In this document: positions 37,616-44,233 of the stretch, in pieces
Layout of the letters: each line of letters opens with the position of its first letter
Position numbering within the stretch: the first letter of the stretch is position 1
NCBI GenBank assembly: GCA_016788495.1
Contig: JAEUOM010000090.1
Location: forward strand, 1-44,233
Direction: 5' to 3'
DNA length: 44,233 nt
Source of the DNA: Accumulibacter sp.
Lineage (GTDB): Bacteria; Pseudomonadota; Gammaproteobacteria; Burkholderiales; Rhodocyclaceae
Made by a program: the position numbers and the translations under genes
Notes under the pieces: model-generated
The model's database searches: none
Seen by the model: the letters and a program-made list of their open reading frames with translations, nothing else
Told to the model about the DNA's origin: nothing

Positions 37616-38566
37616 ATGAACCGGAATCGCCTACACGCCGCTGCAGCGTGCTGCCTGCTTAGCGGCGCTCTGGCGTCGGTGGCTGCGCCGACAGTGCCAG
37701 TGGCCGACGCGCTCGTCACCGGCGTCCTCATGCCGGCCTGGCTCGAGCGCCATGGCACTCGGCAGGAACTGACACCGGGATTGACCCTGCAGAATCGCGA
37801 CCGTCTGCGCACCGGCGCCAACGCCCGCGTCGAGCTGCGCCTGCGTGACGGCAGCGTACTGCGCCTTGCCGGTGACACGCAGTGCGAACTGAACGCGCTC
37901 GGTGTGCGCGAGCCCGAGGTCTTCACTGCGGCAATCGACGTGGCGCAGGGCGCGGTGCGATTCACCACCGGCGAACTGGCGCGCAGCCTGCGACAAAGGG
38001 CCGTCAATCTGCGCGTCGGCACGCTCACTGCCAGCGTCCGTGGCACCGACCTGTGGGGCACGGCCGACGGCGCCGGCGACCGCATCTGCCTGCTCGAGGG
38101 TGTCATCACGCTGATGCAGCCGGACAGCGAAGCACGGCAGGTCGGCGAGGCGGGCAGTTGCTATCTGGCAGCGAAGGATGGCGGACCGGCCGCGTTGCAG
38201 GCTGTCACTCGCGGACAGCTGGCTTGGTGGGCGGCGCAGACGGGAATGCCGCCAGGGGCAGGGCCGGCGAGCCCGAAAACGACGATGGCAGCGCCGGCGG
38301 CGGCACGCATCGCGCGCTCCGCCCGTGCTGGCAGATGGTCGGTCGAAGTGGCTGCCGTCGATAGTGAAGCGGCCGCGCTCTCGGTCTACGATCGCGCGCG
38401 CGCTGCGGGCTACGGCGCACGCATCAGACCACTGCCCGCAGCCGGCGGTGGCTACCGCTACGCGCTTCGCCTTGGGCCGTTGTCCTCCGAATCGGAGGCC
38501 GCTGCCCTGGCCACGGAAATCGGCAACGCGCTGCCGATCGCGCCGGTGAGCCTCGTCCGTAACTGA
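37616..38566 (+). CDS. Exported FecR-domain protein with C-terminal SPOR domain
   Basis: 316 residues. A signal peptide (MNRNRLHAAAACCLLSGALASVAAP) is followed by a FecR-like beta domain at about 55-175 (LTLQNRDRLRTGANARVELRLRDGSVLRLAGDTQ ... VRFTTGELARS ... ASVRGTDLWG) and a C-terminal SPOR domain from about 240 (RWSVEVAAVDSEAAALSVYDRARAAGYGARI ... YALRLGPLSSESEAAAL). SPOR domains bind septal peptidoglycan glycan strands lacking side peptides. FecR domains sense periplasmic signals or bind surface glycans. The true start is ATG 37616 with an AGGAG site. Its divergence from the ECF sigma operon suggests a shared regulatory unit; this is inferred. Confidence 0.85.
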   Translation: MNRNRLHAAAACCLLSGALASVAAPTVPVADALVTGVLMPAWLERHGTRQELTPGLTLQNRDRLRTGANARVELRLRDGSVLRLAGDTQCELNALGVREPEVFTAAIDVAQGAVRFTTGELARSLRQRAVNLRVGTLTASVRGTDLWGTADGAGDRICLLEGVITLMQPDSEARQVGEAGSCYLAAKDGGPAALQAVTRGQLAWWAAQTGMPPGAGPASPKTTMAAPAAARIARSARAGRWSVEVAAVDSEAAALSVYDRARAAGYGARIRPLPAAGGGYRYALRLGPLSSESEAAALATEIGNALPIAPVSLVRN

Positions 38567-38652
38567 CACCCTCTCGCCACGGCTGGCTGCCGCGGCTACT
38601 GCAGACGATGCCGGGTCACCGGTGGTGGATGAATGGACAACCCGAAGGACTG

Positions 38653-38814
38653 GCAGCCTGTCGGACTTGACCAAGTTGGCTGCAAGAATTGGGAAGACGG
38701 CTCATTTCTCCCCGTATTTCTGCACGAATAGAACAACTATTCGCTTGAAATCCGTGAACAACTGCGCTCGTTTCCCACTTCTTTCGCTTCGACCCATCAA
38801 GTCCGACAGGCTGC
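38653..38814. mobile_element. MITE-like element with 18-bp perfect terminal inverted repeats
   Basis: GCAGCCTGTCGGACTTGA (38653-38670) is the exact reverse complement of 38797-38814. The 126 bases between are clearly less GC-rich than flanking DNA and encode nothing. GAAGG lies just outside on both sides (38644-38648 and 38817-38821), a possible target duplication. No transposase is present, so it would need help in trans. The TAG stop of the small gene next door begins at its right end. Confidence 0.65.
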
Positions 38815-39161
38815 TAGAAGGCGTGCCGCTGCGGGCCGAAGAAGTTCACCCAGTTCGACTGCCACAGGCGGACGAGGCTATGCGCCGTGATCAGGTTGAG
38901 TTTCGAGATCCGGTTCTGGTGGCGCAACAGCCAAGAGACGCAAGTTCTTGACGCGACTGCGTCACGGGCCACTGAATGGTCGCCCTCGGCCTCCGCATAG
39001 TCGATGAAACGTTCCACCGCCAGGCGGCAATAGTCGGAACTCGTGCAGCAACCGGCGATCACTTCGGCTTCGCCGGCTGCACGCCGCCACAGCTTGAGCG
39101 CCAGCTCTTCGCTGATACCGGTGCGACGCGCGATCCACGGCAGGATTTTCGGTGCTTTCAT
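38814..39161 (-). CDS. Small hypothetical protein
   Basis: About 115 residues from ATG 39161, which follows AGGAG by eight bases. The first part (MKAPKILPWIARRTGISEELALKLWRRAAGEAE) looks like a compact helical domain with a helix-turn-helix-like look, then AGCCTSSDYCRLAVERFIDYAEAEGD with three cysteines. The C-terminus ends at the edge of the MITE-like element, so it may have been altered by the insertion. I do not recognise a family. The amphipathic helices and good ribosome-binding site support a real gene. Confidence 0.55.
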   Translation of the reverse strand: MKAPKILPWIARRTGISEELALKLWRRAAGEAEVIAGCCTSSDYCRLAVERFIDYAEAEGDHSVARDAVASRTCVSWLLRHQNRISKLNLITAHSLVRLWQSNWVNFFGPQRHAF

Positions 39162-39246
39162 CAAGGTACTCCTGAGATTCGAGTGCTGCTGGACCGAAGG
39201 GACGGACCATCCGTCCCGAAACCGGCCTGTGTTGCAGTGCAACATG

Positions 39247-39252
39247 ATTATA
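39247..39252 (-). promoter_or_regulatory. -10 hexamer candidate for the small hypothetical gene
   Basis: Perfect TATAAT on the - strand, 86 bases before ATG 39161, in a locally AT-rich stretch. No good -35 match at 17 bases. Confidence 0.4.
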
Positions 39253-39706
39253 GCGAAAGTACGTTCGAAAAGTTAGTAAAGGATTCTAAACTGGTGAATC
39301 TGTGCCCCGAATCAAGCCCTTGGCAGCATCTCCCCGCAGACGGCGGACTGTCCGTGCCGGACCCGGGGCTCCACAACCATTCTCCGGCTGGCCGATCCGG
39401 GAGGCTGCGCTGCCATTTGCCTGACACCATGACCTCCCGATCTGCGTACAGCTTAGCTCGCCAACGCCCCAGCGACCGTGAAGTAATCCACCCTTCAGCC
39501 GAGGTTTTTCCGCAGTTTCGTGGGTGGCGCGTGCGGGCACGAGCAATCGGTGCTGCGCGACACCCTGCAGCCGGTACAGTCGGGCCCCTGCGCAGCGTCG
39601 CGGTCGGGTGCATCGGACGGCAACCCGCCGACGCCCTCCGCGCACCGGACTGCCGCGCACCGGACTGCCGCGCGGCGGGCCGCTCGACCCGCTCGTGGCC
39701 CGACGA
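39253..39706. other. Non-coding stretch with a short 15-bp tandem repeat
   Basis: No convincing gene on either strand; the reading frames lack ribosome-binding sites and have skewed composition. At 39638-39667 two exact copies of CCGCGCACCGGACTG stand in tandem, followed by a partial third. The first 60 bases are AT-rich and likely hold the promoter of the small gene to the left. Confidence 0.6.
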
Positions 39707-40354
39707 CTAGCCGGCGGTGAACGCCGAATACGCCTGATAGGCGGCGAACACCGCCAGAGCAATGAAGAAGGCACCGCTGATGCGGTGCAGCAGTTGCAGC
39801 GGGATCTTCTGCAGGATCGTTCTGCCGGCAAGGATTCCGAGCGCCGACGTTGCCGCCAGCGCGAACGTCGCGCCCAGCCAGACGCCAGCCGGGACGTGCG
39901 TGCTGCTCATGGCGACGACGGCCAGTTGTGTCTTGTCACCGAACTCCGCCACCGTCAGCAGCAGGAAGGTCGTGAAGAAGATGCCGTGACCACTTTTCTC
40001 CTCGACTTCCTCGTCGTCATCGTCGGCCTTGGCGCGCAGGGCGTGCAATCCGAAGGTGAAGAACAGCAGGGCGACAACCGCACTGACCACCCATTCCGGC
40101 AACCAGCTGGCGATGGCGACGCCAAAGACGACCGCGAGCGTGTTGAGCAGGGCAAAGGCCGCCACGGCGCCGAGCATGACCGGCAGCGGCCGATGCCGCG
40201 AGGCCAGAGTCATGCAGACCAGCTGGCTCTTGTCGCCGATCTCGGCGGCAGCGATGAGCGCGAAACTGGTTGCCGCCGCCGCGGAAAACTCGACGGCACC
40301 GCCGGTGCCGAAGACAGAGGAAAGGTGAGGCAGCAGACCCGGTGCGTTTTCCAA
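39707..40354 (-). CDS. GDT1/UPF0016 family cation exporter
   Basis: Six-helix membrane protein of 215 residues, with the two family signature repeats E-x-G-D-K-S/T-Q: AAAEIGDKSQLVCM (first half) and TVAEFGDKTQLAVVAM (second half), separated by an acidic cytoplasmic loop (KADDDDEEVEEKSGHG). Bacterial members export Mn2+ or Ca2+. The start is TTG at 40354 preceded by GGGAGA with six-base spacing. No yybP-ykoY manganese riboswitch was recognised upstream. The substrate is a family-level inference. Confidence 0.88.
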   Translation of the reverse strand: MENAPGLLPHLSSVFGTGGAVEFSAAAATSFALIAAAEIGDKSQLVCMTLASRHRPLPVMLGAVAAFALLNTLAVVFGVAIASWLPEWVVSAVVALLFFTFGLHALRAKADDDDEEVEEKSGHGIFFTTFLLLTVAEFGDKTQLAVVAMSSTHVPAGVWLGATFALAATSALGILAGRTILQKIPLQLLHRISGAFFIALAVFAAYQAYSAFTAG

Positions 40355-40590
40355 TCGTGTCTCCCGGCGAACGATCAGTGAAGGGTGGCTGTCCGCTGCC
40401 GATCAGCCGTCCGACAGCGAAGCGGCGGATCGTAGCGCCGGCGGCGCCGCCTGCTCAAGTCCATGGACCGCAAAACGCCGATTCTTGCCGCGATTCCGTG
40501 TCTCCGGCACCACAAGGCACGATTGCTGCGCTGCAGCATGCCAGACGCGGGACGCTCCGGCAGCGCAGCGACTGGCGACGCCGGCCTTGG
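40355..40590. other. Intergenic stretch upstream of the cation exporter
   Basis: No gene is supported between the exporter start and the aceA terminator. It must contain the exporter promoter, but no clear hexamers are visible. Confidence 0.5.
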
Positions 40591-40592
40591 CG

Positions 40593-40624
40593 AAAAGGAA
40601 AAAGCCGCGCCCATGGCGCGGCTT
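40593..40624 (-). terminator. Intrinsic terminator of aceA
   Basis: On the - strand a 10-bp GC-rich stem (40624-40615 with 40611-40602) with a three-base loop is followed by TTTTTCCTTTT. It lies 67 bases past the aceA stop. Confidence 0.85.
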
Positions 40625-40644
40625 CGGTCATCGCGTTCGCCCAG

Positions 40645-40682
40645 CGTGCAGCGGTAGGGTGCGAGCACCCTACCGCTGCACG
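40645..40682. other. Perfect 18-bp hairpin just after aceA
   Basis: CGTGCAGCGGTAGGGTGC (40645-40662) pairs exactly with 40665-40682 around a two-base centre, eight bases past the aceA stop. No T-tract adjoins it; the intrinsic terminator follows 20 bases on. It may protect the 3' end of the mRNA or be a REP-like element. Confidence 0.8.
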
Positions 40683-40690
40683 TCAGCGAC

Positions 40691-41989
40691 TCAGTGGAAC
40701 TGCTCTTCCTCGGTCGAACCCGTCAGCGCGGTGACCGACGAACTGCCCCCCTGGATGACCGTCGTCACCTCGTCGAAGTACCCGGTTCCGACTTCCTGCT
40801 GGTGCGAGACGAAGGTGTAGCCGCGGTCACGCGCGGCGAATTCGGGTTCCTGCACCTTCTCGACGTAGGCCGTCATGCCGCGCGCGACGTAGTCCTGCGC
40901 GAGGTCGAACATGTGGTACCACATGTTGTGGATGCCGGCGAGGGTGATGAACTGGTACTTGTAGCCCATGGCGCCGAGTTCCCGCTGGAATTTGGCGATC
41001 GTCGCGTCGTCGAGGTTCTTCTTCCAGTTGAACGACGGCGAGCAGTTGTAGGCCAGCATCTTGCCCGGGTGCTTGGCACGCACCGCCTCGGCGAACTGGC
41101 GGGCGAACTCGAGATCCGGCGTGCCGGTCTCGCACCAAACGAGGTCGGCATACTCGGCATAGGCGATGGCACGCGAGATCGCCTGCTGCAGACCTTTCCT
41201 GGTCTTGTAGAAGCCTTCCGAGGTGCGCTCGCCGGTGACGAAGGGCTTGTCGTTGTCGTCACAGTCGGAAGTCAGCAGATCGGCTGCCTCGGCGTCGGTA
41301 CGCGCGATCACCAGCGTCGGCACACCACAGACGTCAGCGGCAAAACGCGCGGCGATCAGCTTCTGCACCGCTTCCTGCGTCGGCACCAGCACCTTGCCGC
41401 CCATGTGGCCGCACTTCTTGACCGATGCCAGCTGGTCTTCCCAGTGCACGCCGCCGGCACCCGCGCGGATCATCGCCTTCATCAGTTCGAAGGCGTTCAG
41501 CACGCCGCCGAAACCGGCCTCTGCGTCAGCGACGATCGGGGCGAAGTAGTCGATGTAGCCCTTGTCGCCCGGGTTCACGTTCTTCGAGAACTGGATTTCA
41601 TCGGCGCGGCGGAACGAGTTGTTGATCCGCTCGACGACCTTCGGTACCGAATCGACCGGATACAGCGACTGGTCGGGATACATCGCCGCGTAGGAGTTGT
41701 TGTCGGCAGCGACCTGCCAGCCGGAGAGGTAGATCGCCTTGACTCCGGCCTTGACCTGCTGCATCGCCTGACCACCGGTCAGCGCGCCGAGGCAGTTGAC
41801 GTAGGGTTCGCTATTGACCAGCTTCCAGAGCTTCTCAGCGCCGCGTCGGGCGACCGTGTACTCGATCGGGAACGAACCGCGCAGGCGGACGACATCAGCC
41901 GCCGAGTAGCCACGCTTGATTCCCTTCCAGCGGGGATTCTCGGCCCAGTCCTTCTCAAGTTCGGCGATCTGTTGCTCTCTAGTGCTCAT
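40691..41989 (-). CDS. aceA: Isocitrate lyase
   Basis: Splits isocitrate into glyoxylate and succinate, the entry to the glyoxylate shunt needed for growth on acetate or fatty acids. The catalytic [14 protein letters not shown] contains the active-site Cys and His; [27 protein letters not shown] and [19 protein letters not shown] are typical. 432 residues from ATG 41989 ([15 protein letters not shown]) correspond to the short proteobacterial form. The open frame upstream is not used. It has its own promoter, palindromic site and terminator, and malate synthase is not adjacent. Confidence 0.96.
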   Translation of the reverse strand: MSTREQQIAELEKDWAENPRWKGIKRGYSAADVVRLRGSFPIEYTVARRGAEKLWKLVNSEPYVNCLGALTGGQAMQQVKAGVKAIYLSGWQVAADNNSYAAMYPDQSLYPVDSVPKVVERINNSFRRADEIQFSKNVNPGDKGYIDYFAPIVADAEAGFGGVLNAFELMKAMIRAGAGGVHWEDQLASVKKCGHMGGKVLVPTQEAVQKLIAARFAADVCGVPTLVIARTDAEAADLLTSDCDDNDKPFVTGERTSEGFYKTRKGLQQAISRAIAYAEYADLVWCETGTPDLEFARQFAEAVRAKHPGKMLAYNCSPSFNWKKNLDDATIAKFQRELGAMGYKYQFITLAGIHNMWYHMFDLAQDYVARGMTAYVEKVQEPEFAARDRGYTFVSHQQEVGTGYFDEVTTVIQGGSSSVTALTGSTEEEQFH

Positions 41990-42094
41990 GATTGACCTCA
42001 CGAAAAATTGGCAAATGCAGAGGGGGCTATGGCGACACCCACGGGGTCGGATGAGGTACTGCAGCACACCGATCCGGGGCGACCAATGGCGAGA

Positions 42095-42123
42095 AGTATA
42101 GACATCTTTTTCCGCGTCGGCAA
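42095..42123 (-). promoter_or_regulatory. Sigma-70 promoter of aceA
   Basis: On the - strand TTGCCG (42123-42118, four of six) and TATACT (42100-42095, five of six) are 17 bases apart. The predicted leader is about 100 nucleotides. Confidence 0.75.
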
Positions 42124-42125
42124 CA

Positions 42126-42148
42126 GTCTTATATAAGACATAAGATAT
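42126..42148 (-). promoter_or_regulatory. Palindromic operator candidate upstream of aceA
   Basis: GTCTTATATAAGAC (42126-42139) is a perfect 14-bp palindrome ending three bases from the -35 hexamer. A further half-site, ATAAGATAT, follows at 42141-42149, so the - strand reads ATCTTATGTCTTATATAAGAC with related half-sites seven bases apart. Position next to -35 fits an activator or a repressor of the glyoxylate shunt; the regulator is not identified. Confidence 0.6.
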
Positions 42149-42231
42149 ATTTTTTGTCGAAGCGAAACAGCGGTTTGCCTTGCTTCTTCCGCATTGCGAA
42201 AATGCATTCTCTTTCGTGAAACGTACCCGAC

Positions 42232-44233
42232 CTATGCCTGCCGGCTCGCCGGTGCGAAGACCAGTTCCGGCAGGACGAATTCCCAGCGCTCGCAGCGGAT
42301 CAGGTGCTGGTGTCCGGACGAGTGGTCGTCGCTGCGGAAGCGAACGAGGATCGCCGCTGCGCGCGCCGCCACGCAGACCATCGCCGCTGGCGGCGCGTAG
42401 CTGGCGGCGAGTCGGCCGACCAGCCGACCCGGCGCGTCGCGCAGCAGCCAGCGCCGGCCATCGTGCTGCAGTCGCAGCGGGTCGCCCGGCTGCAGCGCGG
42501 CGATCGCCCGCTGGATCGGGTGGCTCGCCGTGTGGCGGCCGGCAAGGCCGATGTCCACCTCACCCGGGTGGAGCAGCTGGTGCTGCCACGACAGCTCGGC
42601 CGGCGGCGTCGGCAGCGCAACCGGCGGGCGCCGCAGCAGCCCGGTGGACTCGGGCAGCTCGTCAAGCAGGCCGGTATGGCGCTCGAGCCGCGCCAGCAGC
42701 AGCGTCTGCCGGGCGCGGGTCATCGCCACGTAGTAGAGGCGCCGTTCGGCGTCCGCGTCGCCATCCGGCCGGCCAACCGACCCCCAGCCGCCGTCGAGAA
42801 CCGCGACATGGTCGAACTCGAGGCCCTTCGCCCGGTGTGCGGTGAGCAACAGCAGACCGCTCTGCCGACGCCGTGCCTCGCGGCCCCAGTCGACCAGCCA
42901 TTCGATGAAATGCTGCCGCGGCAGCTCGGCATCACCGGTTTCGCCACGGTATTCGGCAACCGCTTCGTCGAGCATCGCCCAAGCCGCTGCCGCCGCCTGC
43001 CGGGCGATCCAGGCGGCGATCGCGCGCCCGCTGACGAAAGCGCCGGCGTCGTCGTGCAGCCAGTCGAGCAATTGCTGCGTTTCCCGCTGCCGCCAGAAGC
43101 GCAGCCCTTCCTCACGCGCCACCTGCACCGGCACGCCCTGCAGCTCGCAGCAACTGCGAACCGCTTCCAGCCACTGCCACTCGCGCGCGATCACCGCACA
43201 GCGCGCCCAGTCCCAGGAGGCCGTCAGGCCGGCCAGGCGCTGCAGTTCGCCGACCACCGCCAGCGCCTGCGTGCGTGCATCGCCGCCGGCAGGCAGAATC
43301 TGGACGCGACCCTGCGCGACGGCGTCGATCCGTTGCCAGTCGCCGCCCGGCGGCAGCCGGCGGCGCGCCGGATCGATGCGGATCGGCTGCCCGGCCTTCA
43401 TGCGCTGCGCCGCCGGCGCGATCAGCCGGTTGGCGATGTCGATCAGGTGCGCCGTCGAGCGGTAGTTGTCGAGCAGATGCACGGCGCGCGCCGAATAATC
43501 GGCTTCGAAACGGCGGATGAACTCCACCGAGGCACCGCTGAAGGCGTAGATGTTCTGATCGTCGTCACCGACCGCAAAAAGGTTCAGGCGCGCATCCGCC
43601 GCTGCCTGGTTTCGCCCCGCCAGAGCGCCGATCAGCGCGTACTGCTGCGGCCCGATGTCCTGGTATTCGTCCACCAGGATCCAGCGCAGGCCGCGCAGCA
43701 GTCGCTCGCGCTGTTCGTCGGCGTCCTCGGGGGGCAGTTGGTCGCCGCGCAGCAGCGCCACCGCCTGCTCGCGCACGGCCTGCAACGCGGCCTCGAGACC
43801 GCCGTCGGCGAGCAGCCGCTCGCGGCCGGCGAAGCTGGCGCCAACCAGCCGCATCGCCAGGGCATCACAGGTCAGGACGTTGACCGCCCGCCCGTCGTCG
43901 CCCACCAGATCCGCCAGACGCTGGCGGATCTGCGCCGCGGCGTGGCGGTTGTAGGCCAGAGCCAGAATGCCGCGCGGGTTCTCGCGGCGGACCCGCAGAA
44001 GATAGGCGATACGGTGGACGAGGACGCGCGTCTTGCCCGAACCGGGACCGGCGAGGACGAGCGCATTGCCGGTCTCGCGGTCGTCGGCGACTATCGCCTG
44101 CTGCGCCGGGTTGGCCAGCGACTCGACGATCTCGCGCCACGACTGCGGCGTCGTCTGCCGCGCCACCTCCTGCTCGCGCTCCGGCAGCCAACGCTGCATG
44201 AAGTCGGCACGCGGCAGACGGAAGTAGTCGAGC
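42232..44233 (-). CDS. UvrD-type superfamily I helicase domain, 3' part of a larger gene (partial)
   Basis: The reading frame continues without a start past the window edge; residues [12 protein letters not shown] precede the first in-frame Met, so at least 666 residues of a longer protein are seen. Helicase motifs are complete: Walker [13 protein letters not shown], Walker [58 protein letters not shown] and [19 protein letters not shown]-terminal region of about 130 residues (after ESTGLLRR) is not a normal UvrD tail. The [10 protein letters not shown] stretch is, from memory, the linker in proteins that fuse a RecQ helicase to a UvrD-like domain, so the missing 5' part may be RecQ. Confidence 0.85.
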   Translation of the reverse strand, partial: LDYFRLPRADFMQRWLPEREQEVARQTTPQSWREIVESLANPAQQAIVADDRETGNALVLAGPGSGKTRVLVHRIAYLLRVRRENPRGILALAYNRHAAAQIRQRLADLVGDDGRAVNVLTCDALAMRLVGASFAGRERLLADGGLEAALQAVREQAVALLRGDQLPPEDADEQRERLLRGLRWILVDEYQDIGPQQYALIGALAGRNQAAADARLNLFAVGDDDQNIYAFSGASVEFIRRFEADYSARAVHLLDNYRSTAHLIDIANRLIAPAAQRMKAGQPIRIDPARRRLPPGGDWQRIDAVAQGRVQILPAGGDARTQALAVVGELQRLAGLTASWDWARCAVIAREWQWLEAVRSCCELQGVPVQVAREEGLRFWRQRETQQLLDWLHDDAGAFVSGRAIAAWIARQAAAAAWAMLDEAVAEYRGETGDAELPRQHFIEWLVDWGREARRRQSGLLLLTAHRAKGLEFDHVAVLDGGWGSVGRPDGDADAERRLYYVAMTRARQTLLLARLERHTGLLDELPESTGLLRRPPVALPTPPAELSWQHQLLHPGEVDIGLAGRHTASHPIQRAIAALQPGDPLRLQHDGRRWLLRDAPGRLVGRLAASYAPPAAMVCVAARAAAILVRFRSDDHSSGHQHLIRCERWEFVLPELVFAPASRQA

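Noticed and set aside
40355..40590. Manganese (yybP-ykoY) riboswitch upstream of the GDT1 exporter
   Set aside because: The conserved loops of that riboswitch are not visible.

Overview
The window is a 44.2 kb piece of a GC-rich bacterial chromosome. It is densely packed and almost entirely housekeeping genes. Three things point to a betaproteobacterium: the block rpmF-plsX-fabH-fabD-fabG-acpP-fabF-ygfX, the set rluC/HAD phosphatase/Rieske/sppA divergent from rne, and lptE-holA downstream of leuS. A long-type pyrophosphate-dependent phosphofructokinase next to a class II aldolase, a GDT1-type cation exporter and the overall codon style suggest Rhodocyclales, possibly a Candidatus Accumulibacter relative. 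The genus is inference, because there is no rRNA gene in the window.

Layout. 1-3.0 kb: a dispersed repeat, then galU and nadB on the + strand. 3.0-9.7 kb: the fatty-acid/phospholipid operon on the - strand (yceD, rpmF, plsX, fabH, fabD, fabG, acpP, fabF, ygfX). 9.8-11.1 kb: a Maf pyrophosphatase and an RsmI-like methyltransferase on the + strand. 11.08-11.51 kb: a repeat element between two convergent genes. 11.5-14.4 kb: the - strand operon rluC, HAD phosphatase, Rieske protein, sppA. 14.4-17.7 kb: rne with a long leader. 17.8-21.8 kb: a DUF3299 protein, class II aldolase and PPi-phosphofructokinase. 21.8-25.3 kb: a SWIM/SNF2 helicase and an MT-A70 methyltransferase (- strand). 25.5-26.9 kb: cobS and an alpha-ribazole phosphatase-like gene. 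26.9-30.4 kb: xerD, ogt, a chalcone-isomerase-like exported protein and proA (- strand). 30.5-35.0 kb: a small Cys-rich protein, then leuS, lptE and holA on the - strand. 35.2-38.6 kb: an ECF sigma factor operon (sigma, membrane partner, lipoprotein) divergent from a FecR-SPOR protein. 38.6-40.4 kb: a MITE-like element, a small hypothetical gene and a GDT1 family exporter. 40.6-42.2 kb: aceA with a clear promoter, palindromic operator candidate and terminator. 42.2 kb to the end: the 3' part of a large UvrD-type helicase gene, probably a RecQ-UvrD fusion, cut by the window edge.

Functional links. Lipid synthesis and LPS export are represented by the fab/plsX block and lptE. Glycolysis is represented by PFP and aldolase, with an energy-saving PPi step, and the glyoxylate shunt by aceA. 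RNA maturation and decay are represented by rne, rluC and yceD. I found no CRISPR array, tRNA, rRNA, intact insertion sequence or prophage. I saw no clear new defence or metabolic system. The most unusual material is the intergenic repeats, whose ends coincide with stop codons of flanking genes, several well-formed promoters (one giving a nearly leaderless mRNA), and the ECF/FecR-SPOR envelope cluster.
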